Shown: positions 31,402-43,233, counted from the first letter of the stretch. The stretch is 64,000 bases of DNA from Perca fluviatilis (GCF_010015445.1 NC_053119.1:7016550-7080549), one strand, 5' to 3'. Made by a program: numbers and translations. Notes: generated by a model not told the origin, from the letters alone.

Positions 31402-32694
31402 TTCCTAACTTCATTCGTTGAGGAACATCTAATGCCGACCAAACACCAAATTACTTTTGAAGCGATTCCATTGTCGCAGATGTTTTTTTTTCCAATATCA
31501 GAATGAAATCATGAGAGTCTGGCTAGAGTTCGGGCTCGGTCCTGTCATCTCAATCGCTTGGTGTAAGATGGTCACAAAACTCAGATAAACACAGACCTCC
31601 GGGTAATGCCGCCACTCCTCTGCATGTACGGCAGAACAGAAAACCTGCAAACTTTCCCTCAAGTTACCAGCTAACGCCAGCTAGCTAGCTTGGTTACATT
31701 TTTCAAAACAAATCTAGTTGTAGTCTTGCAATTTGTGACTTGTGAGTCATCATTGCTTAGAAAGCAATGTAAAAAAAGATGTCTAAAAGTGTTTACATCT
31801 GTGTATTTACTTTACTTTCTTTCACACTCAGAGATTTGATTATGATTTGATTCATTATCTAGATTGATCAAGTAGGAGGCCCTAAAAGACATTTTGACAT
31901 TACCTCACCAGTCTGTTGTTTGTTTACGTCCTCCATGCAGCAGGTGCGATGTCATTTCAAAGTATATGTTTTTGGGTCTTGAATTTGCCCAGATATCAGC
32001 CTGCCTTGTATGTAAACCCCTCTGATAAATGGCGGTGGAGGAAGGCTCGGTGTTCCGGTGGAAATAAGGCCTGCAGGTGAATATGAGAAGAAGGTGATAA
32101 GAGAACAGGATGAATCAAAGTCTTATCGGAGAAGAGCTCTTATCGCTCTTTTGTTTACTGCTCATCCTTGGACGAACGAGGTGCCGGCGAGCGTCATCAA
32201 ACATCCTGCAGAGGAACCGCCACTACAGGTGGAAAATAAAACCCTACGGCGGAAGGTTATATGTGTCTTAAGTAAGGAATATGTTAGCTTGAGTCTGATT
32301 ACACCAGCCCGTCCTCACCCAGAAAACGACCATATAGGTTGATTATGCAAGCAGCTCATAACGACCCACAATTACGCTTCTTGTTTAGCGGCGAGAGCAA
32401 ATGAGGAAGTGAGGTGGCAAAGTATGAGAGCGTCAAATTCTATGTGTGGAGCTAGGTTGGTGTGGTGGTGGACGGGTGAAACAAACACACGACTTTCACT
32501 CAGGAGACCATAGTTTGTCTCCCGTGTAAAACTAAAAGTCAACTGGCATTTTGAAATTGAAACAGTTTTTCAGACCTTAGTCTGTGATACACTGACGCCA
32601 CATTACATCCTCATTTTAGTAGTTTTACGTGACAAATTTTAAGCCAATCTCTGATGTCTTACTAACCCTAACTAAGTATTTTTGTTGCCTAAAC
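31006..32694. other. Mostly unique sequence, ATC microsatellite, no gene
   Basis: An ATC/CAT trinucleotide run lies at 31377-31401. 31150-31250 (CATGAATTAATTTGTGTAAT, GCTGATTAAATTAAAG) and 32040-32340 (CTTATCGGAGAAGAGCTCTT and further GATA-type sites) are repeat-free candidates for regulatory elements. 32455-32540 is a fragment of element D. No coding exon recognised. Confidence 0.4.
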
Positions 32695-33234
32695 TTAAAG
32701 TGCTCATATTATGCTTTTTGGCTTTTCCCCTTTCCTTTATTGTGTTATATATCTTTTTTGTGGACGTTATAGGTTTAAAAATTGAAAAAGCCCAAAGTCC
32801 CCCCCAAAGGAACTTACCATCTCCAACAGAAAACACTGTTCTCTAACGGCTCCAAACAGCTCTATTGTAGTCCAGCCTTTACTTCAGAGACAGACGTGGT
32901 CACTTTGTAACACACGTTATAATGCTCACCTAGCTGCTACCGTGGCACGCCCTCATACTCTGCTTCTGACTGGCTAGTAGTCCTTACCTAGCTACTACGC
33001 ATTTGCGACTCCCAACAAAGATGGAACAGAAGTGAGATGTCTCACTCTGTAGCTAAAACAGAGAGCTCAACACACAGGGTGAAAAGAGGAGCTGCAGCAA
33101 TGTGCAGTACAACAAATATATGGTGTTTTTTGAAAATTAAACCATGTAAACCTATTCTGGTACAACCTCTAAATACAATTATGAACCTGAAAATGAGCAC
33201 AATATATACACAATTACACTTTAAATAGTTCTGT
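32695..33234 (+). mobile_element. TTAA MITE family A, copy 1
   Basis: The left end TTAAAGTGCTCATATTATGC is intact. The right end GAAAATGAGCACAATATATA..CACTTTAA is altered. A single 58-bp unit (CTGACTGGCTAGTAGTCCTT) is present near 32965, against eight in copy 2. Noncoding; small open frames on both strands within it are repeated in other copies and are not genes. Confidence 0.85.
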
Positions 33235-34480
33235 TTCACAAGGTTTTTTTCTACATGGTTAAAAGTGCACCAAAGACATGATTACGGTCACATAATTAAG
33301 CCACCGGCGTAGATGTATGTGTTCTGGGAGTCAGAGAGAATAGAAATCAACTTATAATGTCGTTTGGGCGAAGATGTGTTGGATTATACAGTAGAGGTGG
33401 AAATCTGTAACAAAGTAACTAAAAATTTGCCGAAAGAAAAAAAAATTCTAGCGAAAAATGTTTTTTTTAATGGTTGGAGGCTGATGTGTCTTTTTTCTTT
33501 AAAAACAAAAAATATATTTTAAATTTCAAGACAGGAATTGAACCTAAAACCTCTGTGTGACAAACTTGCTTGTTATCAAGGTAACAGGACTTTGATTAAA
33601 AATCAAAGAAAGTTATGTCAAACCAAAAAATGAAAAGGCAGATTGGAAAATACAAAGAGGAGGAGGATAAGGAACAAAGAGAAGAGGAAGGATCATCATC
33701 AAGAAGAAATTGTCTGAAAGTGTTTGAATCAGATTACAGACGAAATATTAAAAGAGTGAAAAATGTTTTGTTTCAAAAATAGAGTGAAGTGACTGTAACG
33801 AGCAGATATTAGGATCCGTGCACATCTGCTGCGCAAGACTTAAATAGCTCCAGTCTTTAATAACCAACACGAACCACCGTTACATAAAGCTGCTGTACAT
33901 GAAGGAGTCTCTCAATCCAGAAAGACTACTCTACATAAAAGAGACATTATAAGATATTATTTTGATGAGTCCTGTAAAGAAAAGTTTAAATAACAAAAAT
34001 AAACAGAACTAGGTGAAAAAAAAAAAATATATATACAAAAACAACATACAAAGTCCATGTACAAGTGTTCCTGCAAAATGTAAACAATTACAAATAGAGC
34101 AAAGGAATACATATTAACATGTTAAAGCAAAAGACGTCAGTATCTGTAGTTTCCTCCGTTTTCACAATGTAACAAATTTGATGGAAACGGACAGATGTGC
34201 CCGTCTGACTGCAGCTGCACCGACGCTGGTGTTAACCAGCAGGAGCTGCATGAATCCATCGCTGAAACTGATGGATTGGTGTGCCGTGTCGCCTCCTGGA
34301 GCTCTAAACGGCAGCTTCTTGCAGTCAGATAACAACCGTCATGGTCACAGCAGCAGCAGCAGAAATAGCAGAGCCATTATCCTGCTGTGTGTTATCAGGC
34401 GACGGATGAGGAGGCAGGATATCAGCTCCTAATCTCCCTTCGCTGCTGTCGCTCGCTCGCCGCCGCAACCGCAACCACCG
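33235..34480. other. No gene recognised
   Basis: AT-rich. A possible terminal exon or UTR cannot be excluded around 33800-34400, where the minus strand is fairly balanced in composition, but no domain is readable. Confidence 0.4.
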
Positions 34481-34575
34481 CTGCAGCAGCAGCAGCAGCA
34501 GGCCGAGGTAAATGGATTCTTCATGCTCAGCGCCAAAACATTCATCCTCCTCCTCCTCCTCCTCCTCCTCCTCCT
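34480..34575. repeat. CAG and CTC trinucleotide runs
   Basis: CAG repeats at 34483-34501 and a CTC run at about 34543-34575. Several overlapping open frames here encode poly-Glu, poly-Leu or poly-Pro and are explained by the repeats. Confidence 0.9.
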
Positions 34576-34732
34576 TCCCCCTCCTGGCCAACAGTTTGGT
34601 GAAAAATGAAATGTTGGCAGAAGGAGTGGAGCTCTCTGAGACAAACAAACAATCAGTCTGACTTTTAATTAAAGTAAAAAGAGAGACAAATTTCAGGAAG
34701 GCAAAGGAGCTTAACTTGATGCACAGGACTGT

Positions 34733-34737
<5 letters not shown>

Positions 34738-34789
<52 letters not shown>
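34738..34789. repeat. CA microsatellite
   Basis: About 26 CA dinucleotides without interruption. Confidence 0.97.
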
Positions 34790-34791
<2 letters not shown>

Positions 34792-36550
34792 TTTATTTTC
34801 CATAGAGTTACATTAATTTCCTGAAGACCTACTCTAGTCATAACCAGTGACCCAAAAATTAGCTTTTTCCCAATCGGGGACGTGGAGTTGGTCCGTCCCT
34901 AATTAACTGGTCTTTAGTTTGAAATGTGCTATAAACCTGTTTCTGACTCTGAATGAGTCTTTACTTTCTAATTAAAAATATTCATTTTTAAAGTCCAAGT
35001 ATCTGGAAAAAGTAGGTTTATTGTTACAATTATTACCTTCTAAATCAACATTTTCAGTAACAAAGTAAGTAAGTAAACTGTTTTGAAAACCGGCTTCCAT
35101 TGCTGCCAAGGATGAAATGAATGGAAGAATCGTCAGCCTGTGAAATGTTTATTGTCCTGCAGGTTCAGGTTTAGCTTCATAAATACTGAAACCTGAATGC
35201 TGTGCAGCTGAGGTGAAAGTTTATTAAAATGTCAGAGGAGGAGGAGACACAGGAGGTGAAGATAACCAATAAAGACACAGATGGCGTCAGGTTTCTGACC
35301 TTTGAACGCCTCTATAAACAGGACAAAACTTTTTTCAGAGCTTAGCATTAAGGGTATTAAAGTAGCATTAAATAAAGTCAGGTTCCCATCCAAGTGTAGT
35401 GTAAATCATAACCGTATTTTCAGAAAATCAAAACGAAAACGCACGTTTTCATCCACTACTGTCACGTGAACATTAAGGGATGGTTCATCGAGCTACAGCT
35501 GGAGAATGTAATTCTCCACTTGGTGCCATTAAACCACTGCAGAAGAAGAGGGCACAGCGATATTATGTAATTAAATAAAGTCAAAAAAAGTTTGTTTCAT
35601 GTATTAATGTGAGGAAGGTCCCCCTTATCGACTCACACAGATTGGGTATCGTTTGGGTTTTTCAGATACCGGTGCTAAAACGATACTTTTAAAACGTATA
35701 GAATATATATATATATATATACATTATAAATATATTATATATATATATATTTATAATGTATGTAATATAAAATATAAAAAAGGAGCATGAAACGACTGTT
35801 GGCGGCATTAAAGAATGGCTTGTTTATTGCATATGGTCACAATTAAATTATTTATTAATAATGTAATAACAATAACTTACAATGACTTATTTCACCAGTA
35901 AATTGCTGGTAAACGACAACAACAAGCACCAGATGGGAAAAGGGTATTTAACAATAACTTTGAATGCACCACAAGGCTGGCGAGTTTCAAGTGAACGCAC
36001 CATCTGTGTTTTTTTCTGACAACGGCAGCTGCGGTCAGACGGTTACGTCCAGGTGTTGGAATCCTCTACAGGGAAATGCAGTCACACTTTACACCGCTTA
36101 ACGAGAACTCACGAGTCATCGACAACTCATGAGTCATCGAGGACTCATGAGTTAGTCCCATCGTCTGCGAGCTTCCAATGTTTCCGGCTCTGAGTCTGCG
36201 GGTCGGGAAGTTGTGTCTCGGACTGTCTCTCTGCTCACTCGGTCACTTGAGTTGACTTGTGGCGTTGTCGTTGCCTATGAAATTGTAAGTTATAAAGCTT
36301 TTGGCAGCTAAGATGGCTAGGACTAGTAGCTAATGTTGCAAGAGGTTTGTGTGTGGCGCTGTTATCATTTTAGATTGAGTTGTAGTAGGACTCAACTGAT
36401 CCGAGTTAATGATACTAGAGACTTCATGAGTCAATTTAAAGAATCATGACTCAAACAAGTTTAATCAAGAATGAATCATAACTATACCCCTGTATGCACT
36501 TACTGCATTAAATTAAAGTGAATATTTCTGTAGAAAATTAAACGGTTGTT
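34790..36550. other. Unique sequence with an AT palindrome
   Basis: 35640-35700 has ACCGGTGCTAAAACGATAC, the type of end seen in some fish hAT elements, just before an AT-rich palindrome at 35698-35757. 36110-36150 holds three diverged direct repeats of ACTCATGAGTCATCGA. No gene was recognised. Confidence 0.45.
35698..35757. repeat. AT-rich inverted repeat (cruciform candidate)
   Basis: TATATATACATTATAAATAT faces ATATATATTTATAATGTATG around an alternating AT centre. The arms pair over more than 20 bases. Such sites are prone to slippage and breakage. Confidence 0.8.
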
Positions 36551-37390
36551 CTACACAGTGCAATTTACAGGAGAGATGATCAGAGAGGAAGAGTTTTTTT
36601 TCCACTATGATTAACAAAAGGACTGAAGAATGAGTAGAGTTTCTCAGTGAAGGAGCAGCCAGTAAAGGAGTAGATAAGAGCTGCAGCATCAAAGTCATAA
36701 AAGGAGACCAGACCCTCCTCATAATCCACAAACACCCCCACCTTCTCAGGACGAGACTTCAGAGAGAAAGAGACTGGAGGGTTAACAAAAGCTATGTACT
36801 TCTTTTTATTCCTTGAACATATTGTCCAGTAACCATTTTGAGGAGTTGCTGTGATGTCTCCCTTCCTGTTGATCGACTCTCTGGCCACTCCTAAATCCCA
36901 GTCAGTCTTTAACTTGAACCTCAAAGTAAAATCTTCCTGAAGAGAAACTCTGCTTTGCTAAGATGCAACAGCAAGGATAAAATCGCTCTGCATAGCCTGG
37001 GAGATTGTTCTTTACATCACCATGTTTACATTTTTTCCATCATCAGACAGGATGAGAAATGGATGTGCTGTATCAGGATCGAGTGTCACATCCAATGCAG
37101 ACTGCTGGACCCTCTTCAGCTCGACCTCAGCGAGCAGCTTCTTCATCTGTTTACTGAGTGTCTCGTCCAGCTGATTAACAGCTCTCACCACAGTCCCCTC
37201 ATATGACGGTGGACGGACGCTGACTTCTGTGCAGTCCTTGGTGGGTGGAGCAGCGTTCAAGCGGAGGAGGTGGAAGTGGTCTTCAGACTGTGAGAGCTGC
37301 TCCACCTCAGCGCTTCTCTTCTTCCTGTTCCAGCTCTTCAGCCTTCAGCCTGTTTCTCTGTCTTTTCCTGCTTCTCTTTAATAGAGTAGT
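36551..37390 (-). pseudogene. finTRIM-like (TRIM/B30.2) pseudogene
   Basis: On the minus strand, in order: a coiled-coil remnant (KEKQEKTEKQAEG, then AEVEQLSQSEDHFHLL in another frame), a spacer with Arg/Leu/Lys heptads, PRY (LDVTLDPDTAHPFLILSDDG) and SPRY (KNNLPGYAERF, QSFSSGRFYFEVQV, WDLGVARESINRKGDI, NGYWTI, VGVFVDYEEGLVSFYDFDAA, TGCSFTEKLY). TRIM proteins are ubiquitin E3 ligases and this subtype expanded in fish immunity. RING and B-box parts are absent. There are frame breaks in the coiled coil, between PRY and SPRY (after DDGKNV), before WDLG, and in an 8-A run at 36594-36601; after that break the frame continues LIISPVNCTV and stops at 36551. Confidence 0.9.
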
Positions 37391-37745
37391 CATTGTTGAG
37401 TAAAATGTTCCCTGTCAGAAAAACAGCCCTGTTTCCAGCTTTGTGACGATGCATTTTCCAGCCGATACAAGAGGCTTTTCAGCTGTCAGACAAGTAAAAG
37501 TTCAATATTTTGTTTGCAGTTAAGTTCGTTACAGTGTTTAATTTACAGCCAAGTACTTTAAATTTTTTGAAGTCTGTAACAATGGATCATATTTTGATTT
37601 CATTTTTAAACTGACTTTTTTTTCATCTTAACTTGAAAAGTAACCATATAGCTGTAATAAATGTAGTAAAGTGAAAAGTAACAGAAATGCAAATACCCAA
37701 GCACAATTTTGAGATCTAAGTACTTTACTTAAGCACAGTACTGGG
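37391..37745. repeat. Element N fragment and flanking sequence
   Basis: 37500-37745 contains GTACTTTACTTAAGCACAGT and CAATTTTGAGATCTAAGTAC, the reverse of element N. It abuts MITE P copy 6 at TTAA. Confidence 0.5.
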
Positions 37746-38258
37746 TTAACCCTCCTGTTGTCCTCGCCTCGGGTCAAATTTGGCTCATTTTCAATATTTC
37801 TATATCAGAAATATAGGTTTCTTTCAACAAAATTGCCGAAAAATAACATGGATGGTTCCATACAACATTCTTCACAAGTAAAGTTAAAAATCAGTTTCAG
37901 TTTCTTTCATTACATTTTGGGAGTTTTATTCAATATTATGGCATATTTCTGCTTTTTAAACTAAAAAATGATGTATGATTTCATAAAAATTAGGTTTATT
38001 GACCACGAATTCCAAGAATAAGTGGTAAAACTGGTGTTTACGTATAATTTGGTGTGACAAAAAGTGACAATCAGACAAACAAAGCAACAAAAAAGGAACA
38101 GAAATATCAAAAAAGCGACAAAATCATCAGAAAAAGAACAACTGCAATTAAACAAAAAGCGACAAAAAGGACTAAAAAGTGCCGGAAGCCTAGAAAAAAA
38201 TTTAAAGAAATGTTGAAACATTATTTATTTTTTTAGCTGGGAGGACAGCACAAGGGTT
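37746..38258 (-). mobile_element. TTAA MITE family P, copy 6
   Basis: The left end TTAACCCTCCTGTTGTCCTC and the right end GAGGACAGCACAAGGGTTAA are inverted repeats of about 20 bp. Its reversed core GCGACAAAAAGGACTAAAAA and the ACATGGATGGTTCCATACAA block match other P copies. A frame inside (38054-38236) is Lys-rich and follows from the repeat. Confidence 0.8.
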
Positions 38259-39800
38259 AATGTAAATGTAAAAAAGACATATCCAGTGGAAACGTAATTT
38301 TTTTTTATTCCATGGAGGATTTGTTCTCTTGGTTTTAGCAATACAGTCTGCAGAGAGGTGGACAATATTAGATATTGTGCAGTAAAATGTTCCCTGTCAA
38401 CTCCTTAATATACTATTGGGTAGTTTAATCTACAGCGATGCATCATATTCTAGGAGATCATCATATGTTTGTAGCGTCGCTGTCCTGTGAGAACCACGTA
38501 GCTCTAAAACGTTTTAAAACTTTTCACGGTGTCAGAAAAACAGCCCTGTTTCCAGTGACGATGCATTTTCCAGCTGATCCAAGAGGCTTTTTAAAGACTT
38601 CATTCAGCTTAAGAAGTAGACACATTTTCTCAACACATAAAGACACACTTCACCCTTCCGTTTATCACATACATTCAACATCAACACATCTGGAGATACA
38701 TGGTTTTCACTGGACATGAAAGGGAGGAAAAACTGTCTGAAAAGTCACTAAAGCTGTCAGACAAATGTAGTGGGGTGCAAAAGTACAAGATTTACCTCTG
38801 AGATGTAGTGGAGTAAAGTTTTAAGATGCATGAAAGGGAAAATACTCTAGCAACATATACAGTAAGTACCTTGAATATTTAATTAGTTAGATCCAACCAC
38901 TGTTAGCATCTGCTGACCTGAGTCTTGAAACTGCGACTCACAGCGTTCACATACAGCTTGTCCTGTAACCGAGGAGCCGAGTGAGAAGTCATTACTGTGA
39001 ATAATGACTCGCTGAAGGCGCTCGTGGCCTTCCCCTTATTAGAGCGCTGATGATGACACCTCCAGCAGAGAGAACAGAGAGGAGCGATGGGAGGGCCGAG
39101 CAAGACCAGGATCCAATTACCACCAGCGCTGAATGCTCTCTGTGGGCGAGCGGCGGCCTTTTCTCCAGGCGGCAGCAGTCGGGGAAGGTTTCTGTCGTCA
39201 AGGTGAGGCGGCGGTGAAGAGCTCTGACACGGTTATTCAGGTCAGGGAGGGGAAAAAAAGGGAAAAATCTGTTGGAGGTCATAAGTGACAACCTGGTACT
39301 GAATACATACATGTAATCCTTTCAAAAGCACTCCAGCTGCTTTGACCTTTGACCCTCTCTGTCTGCGTGACATAGAGTACAAGATGAAGAGACTACATGC
39401 AGAGGTTATCCTTTACAAAACTGATACCGCCACCAGGCTTCAATTTAAAAAAGGGCAGCAAATGATGCATGTTTTAACTCTGAAGTAGTCTGATGCACAG
39501 CAGTTTGAGAATGCTTCATGATTTATTCTGTTGACTTTGTCCAATATTCTGTTTTATTAGCCCATTTTGTACTCTATTTCCGGGTGTTTTAGTCCTGTTT
39601 TGTCCAATTTTCTATATTTTTAAGCCCTGAGTTCTTCCAATATTCTCTGGTGTTTTAGCCACCGTCAGAATTATGTCTGAATTCTGGTCTGAATTCTGGT
39701 CTGAATTCTGAGAAAAATCTGAATTCTGACTTTGTTCTCAGAATTCTGACTTTAATCTCAGAACTCATATTTCACATGTGGCCCTAATCCTCTTCCCTAG
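38259..39800. other. No gene; unique DNA and GAATTCTG repeats
   Basis: 38390-38600 partly repeats 37370-37480 (AAAATGTTCCCTGTCA, CAGCCCTGTTTCCAG, ACGATGCATTTTCCAGC), a local duplication about 1 kb apart. 38930-39290 is GC-balanced and repeat-free, a candidate regulatory stretch. 39670-39770 has six or more diverged copies of CTGAATTCTG-type units. Confidence 0.45.
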
Positions 39801-39804
39801 TTTT

Positions 39805-40178
39805 TTTTCCCCTAGTGAAAGCTCATTGTGGGACTGGCTCTAGTGGCTGTAATTCTGCACCAAGGCTGAATTTCGGGAAAGAGACTTCAGATACAGTATT
39901 AGGGGACCACTAAGGCGACTTTAGATACAGTATTAGGGGACCTCTAAGGTCTTTATAAAAGAAACTTCAGATACAGTATTAGGGGACCACTAAGGTCTTT
40001 ATAAAAGAAACTTCAGATACAGTATTAGGGGACCACTAAGGCCTATATAAAAGAGACTTCAGATACGGTATTAGGGGACCACTAAGGTCTATATAAAAGA
40101 GACTTCAGATACAGTATTAGGGGACCACTAAGGTCTTTATAAAAGCATCCAAAGAGCACCATGTCATGGGACTTTTAA
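39805..40178 (-). mobile_element. TTAA MITE family B, copy 3, truncated
   Basis: In reverse orientation it holds GAAAGCTCATTGTGGGACTG, GCACCAAGGCTGAATTTCGG, about six 46-bp units, then GCATCCAAAGAGCACCATGT and CATGGGACTTTTAA. The right half of the family (ATGACCTCATAAGG and onwards) is missing. Units have diverged (GTCTTTATAAAAGAAAC variants). Confidence 0.85.
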
Positions 40179-40990
40179 TAGCATATGCTATAGTATATAC
40201 AGAGTGCAAAGTATGAAATCAGATATAAATATATAGATATGTGTCTATATGAGTGTCAATTACTACAGGTATGTACAGGCACTGTTTTGGTGCTTTAGTC
40301 CTGGTTTTGTTTAATATTCTTATAGTCTTTTTGTGGCCTTGGTTATTCTCCAATATTTCCTGTTTTTGTAGCCGTGAACATCCCCAGCTCACAGAAAAAC
40401 ACAGTGACTCTGCTTCCTCTGTCCACCCATTGATCAATATCTCCCCCATCCCCCTCTCTCTGCCCATTCTTAATTTACAGCACTTGACCTCTGTAAGACC
40501 TCGTCAATTTAATTTTGTCTTGACTAAGAGTTTGAAATATTCTCTGGCCCCAGCAAACATCAACAGCTCCAACTCAGATATGACTCAGCAAGGTCAAAAG
40601 GTTAATGTGGTCAGGGGCCGATCAGCAGTATCAGTTTGTCAGATTAACGGTTGTGATTTCGATTGGCTGTAAAAATACAGATGGAGAAAACACCGAAACA
40701 CATCGGATTGTTTGTCTCTGGAGACAAATGAACCCAACAATGTCAATAACTGCTCAGTTTGGCCGGAATCACCTCTCCAAGTCCAGTCTCTGTGATCAAT
40801 ATCTAAAGATGGTAAGTGATGTTGCACTGAATTAAGCCTCATTTTAAACCACAGTGTTTTCATTTTAGGTGTATTGGCAGAGGACACTGTGTCGGTCCTT
40901 TATTTTATTTTTAAGTGTGTGTCTGCGTCCTAACAGAAAGACAGAGCTGAGCTTTTTCTCACAGCCCAAGAAGTGTCTGAATTTTCAACC
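40179..40990. other. No gene recognised
   Basis: A plus-strand open frame of 139 codons (40253-40672) has a Leu/Phe-rich start but no domain, no signal-peptide pattern I trust and no coding-like composition. I regard it as chance. Confidence 0.45.
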
Positions 40991-40999
40991 TGTTCTCAT

Positions 41000-41970
41000 T
41001 CCCGACTCAGTCCAATACTGACGCTTGGTCAGTGGCTCTCAGCATCAGATAGAGACGCAAAAATCACCCTGCAGTGTCCGTACGAAACGCACCGGGCATA
41101 ACAGCAGCACAGCCACGGCGCTGTAAGATGACGTAATATTAAAGTGCCCATATTATGAAAAATGCTTGTATGCGTGCTTCCACACGCATACAAACTTTGA
41201 AAAAAATCCATCCATGCTGTTTTGAGTGAGATACGGTTTCTGAATGTGTCCTGCCTTCAGTCTCCTAGTGAGCTGTTCAAAATCGGCTCGGACTGTGACG
41301 TCACAGTCCGAAATGAGCTGGCTAACCACAACCGTTAGCTTGTAGCGTTAGCAGGCTAACGCTAACGCTAGCATGCTACGTCGTTCTCAATAGCAAAGCA
41401 CTGCTACAACACACACAAGTTCACCATAATCTACAAAAGAACTACTTACATGTGCGCCCTCATTTAGAAGTCTCCCAGCTAATCCTGCCTTGTAACTGAC
41501 CAAAGTTGGAGAAACAGCTTTCTTTTACTGTCTCTAGAGTTAGCTAGCTGACATGCTCTACATCTGAGCTACTGAGCATGTGCGAGTGCAATCAAAGATA
41601 GTGCAGAAGAAGAAGATGAAAAGAGGTCTCACTCTGTAGCTAAAACAGAAACCAGGTGAAAAGAGGATCTGCAGCAGTGAGAGAGAGCTGTGCAGTACAA
41701 CAACAATATGGTGTTTTTTGAAAATTAAACCATGTAAACCTATTCTGGTACAACCTTAAAATACAGTTATGAACCTGAAAATGAGCATAATATGGGCGCT
41801 TTAAGAGCAACTATGGTAGTGTGTAGTATGAAATACCGAAAACAAACAACGCAGGACTTTCACCCATGAGACTGGGGTTCGTGTCCCGTTATTGTGCCGC
41901 GTCGCACTGAAACGTACATTTTGTAACCTCACCCACGATCTTTTCCTAAACCTATAGTACGCGCTGGGAG
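41000..41970 (+). mobile_element. Element D copy 2, interrupted by MITE A
   Basis: The left part (ACGCTTGGTCAGTGGCTCTC..GATGACGTAATATTAA) and the right part (GAGCAACTATGGTAGTG.., GGACTTTCACCCATGAGACT, GCGCTGGGAGTGAAAATGTG) are the two halves of element D, as judged from the reverse copy at 43898-44370 where GAAGATGACGTAGCATTAGG plus AGCAAC is continuous. MITE A copy 3 sits exactly at the TTA(A/G). Confidence 0.75.
41139..41804 (+). mobile_element. TTAA MITE family A, copy 3 (variant)
   Basis: TTAAAGTGCCCATATTATGA at the left pairs with GAGCATAATATGGGCGCTTTAA at the right. The right-hand third (CTGTAGCTAAAACAGA, GTGTTTTTTGAAAATTAAAC) matches other A copies. The left two thirds differ, with a GCTAACGCTAACGCTAGC palindromic stretch near 41355. 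This may be a sister subfamily sharing ends and the 3' portion. Confidence 0.8.
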
Positions 41971-42809
41971 TGAAAATGTGTGGAATTTTGCAAATGAGAA
42001 GATAATAAATGTTCGACGGTTGAAATCGACTTGTTTTACTATTTGATTTTGAGTTTTAATCAGGCAGACTCAGGGCATGTACTTGCGTCATTGTAACTCT
42101 CGGTGGCTATAAACTGTATCAGTGAAGGGTTTCAGTGAATCAGTTCGTCTCTGCAGCCTTTTCTCTTCCTCCCAAACTCTCATTAGTGCTTCGTACAGGA
42201 GTCCTGTTGGCAAGGTCACTGTTGCCCCGGTGACGCTTTGCAGGCAGGGCGATGCTGAGAATAATGACGAGGCCTATCAGAGCAACATCAGCTGCATCAG
42301 GAGATAAGGGAAATCCACTGAGAGAGAAAAAAAACAACTTTATCAAGAAGATTACGGCCTGATGGAGAGAAGAGGAGGTTCAATGTGTTCAGGTCCTGTT
42401 CTGCCTGTCAGTATCAGCAGTTTGAGTCTCAACTTTGTTTCATGTCACGCTGAGCTGAACTGCTTTTCTGTGGATGTATTGTAACAACATTATAGAGCCT
42501 CAAACGGCTCTTTTTTATCTCTTTGCGGCCCATTTTGTGTCTCTTTGTGGTCTTTTTGTTACGTTTTGTAGTTGGAGTCAAAGGCGGATACTGCTCACAA
42601 CAGACGGATGATTAAAGGTAAATGTTTTTATTTAATTTTACAGAGGTGAAGTTTAGTCCAGAACTGAAGGTTCAGGACTAACAGGATGGAGGGAGGGGCA
42701 GGCAGGCGAACTGGTGTTGAGATCCAGGTTACCGATGGTGTGGTTGAAATTCTACGACACAGAAAAGACAAACAGGCTTTTATTTGAAGCAAAGACCATG
42801 AACTATGTT
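41971..42809. other. No gene recognised
   Basis: Unique-looking except CTCTTTGTGGTCTTTTTGTT near 42540, which resembles 45220-45250 on the other side of the inverted pair Q. No coding exon seen. Confidence 0.45.
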
Positions 42810-43200
42810 GCTTAAATTGCCTCCTCGAGTCCTCCCCTTGCCTCCCTTCCTCGCATCTTAGTCCCTCCCACAGAGGAGGCACGGGAGAGACGCGAGGAAA
42901 TTATGCGAGGAGAGAGGCAGCGAGCAAAATGTGTTGTTGGGGGATGAGACGTCCTTTCCTCTGAAGCGTCACATGAATACGTCAGCTGTTTGGAGCGGAG
43001 GTAGCAACTCCTTCAGCTGCACGGCTTCCGGGAAGGCTGCTCTCGTGTATCCTCGCCTATCGCTCCTCGATGATCCCTCCTCGATGCTCGCTCCTCTGTC
43101 CTCGGTGCAGAAATGAGAGCTTTGAGACGGCCTTCACGGAGGAGGGATAGAACGACTTCCGGTTCAGCAGAGGACCGAGGAGTCGAGGAGCTGTCAAATA
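42810..43200 (+). mobile_element. Element Q, copy 1 of an inverted pair
   Basis: It runs from CTTAAATTGCCTCCTCGAGT to GAGGAGCTGTCAAATA. It is the inverted partner of 44852-45186, with shared GCCTCCCTTCCTCGC, AACTCCTTCAGCTGCA, GGCTTCCGGGAAGGCTGCTC, CCTCCTCGATGCTCGCTCCT and GACTTCCGGTTCA blocks. It is rich in CTCCTCG words, with no protein recognised. It could be an independent MITE or one arm of a larger foldback unit. Confidence 0.7.
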
Positions 43201-43233
43201 AGCGACATGAGATGCAGCTAAGGGGTCTTTTAG

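Noticed and set aside
32058..32342. 94-codon plus frame that could be an exon
   Set aside because: No flanking splice-site pair or known motif; the region looks more like regulatory DNA, but conservation data would be needed to decide.
34325..34789. 154-codon minus frame with poly-Glu and poly-Leu
   Set aside because: Built from CTC, CAG and CA simple repeats; no independent coding evidence or domain.
38054..38236. Lys/Thr-rich frame resembling a basic nuclear protein
   Set aside because: Falls inside MITE P copy 6 and is explained by its reversed TTTTTGTCGCTTTTT core.
40253..40672. 139-codon plus frame with a Leu/Phe-rich start
   Set aside because: No domain, no conserved motif, unremarkable composition; length is within chance for this AT content.
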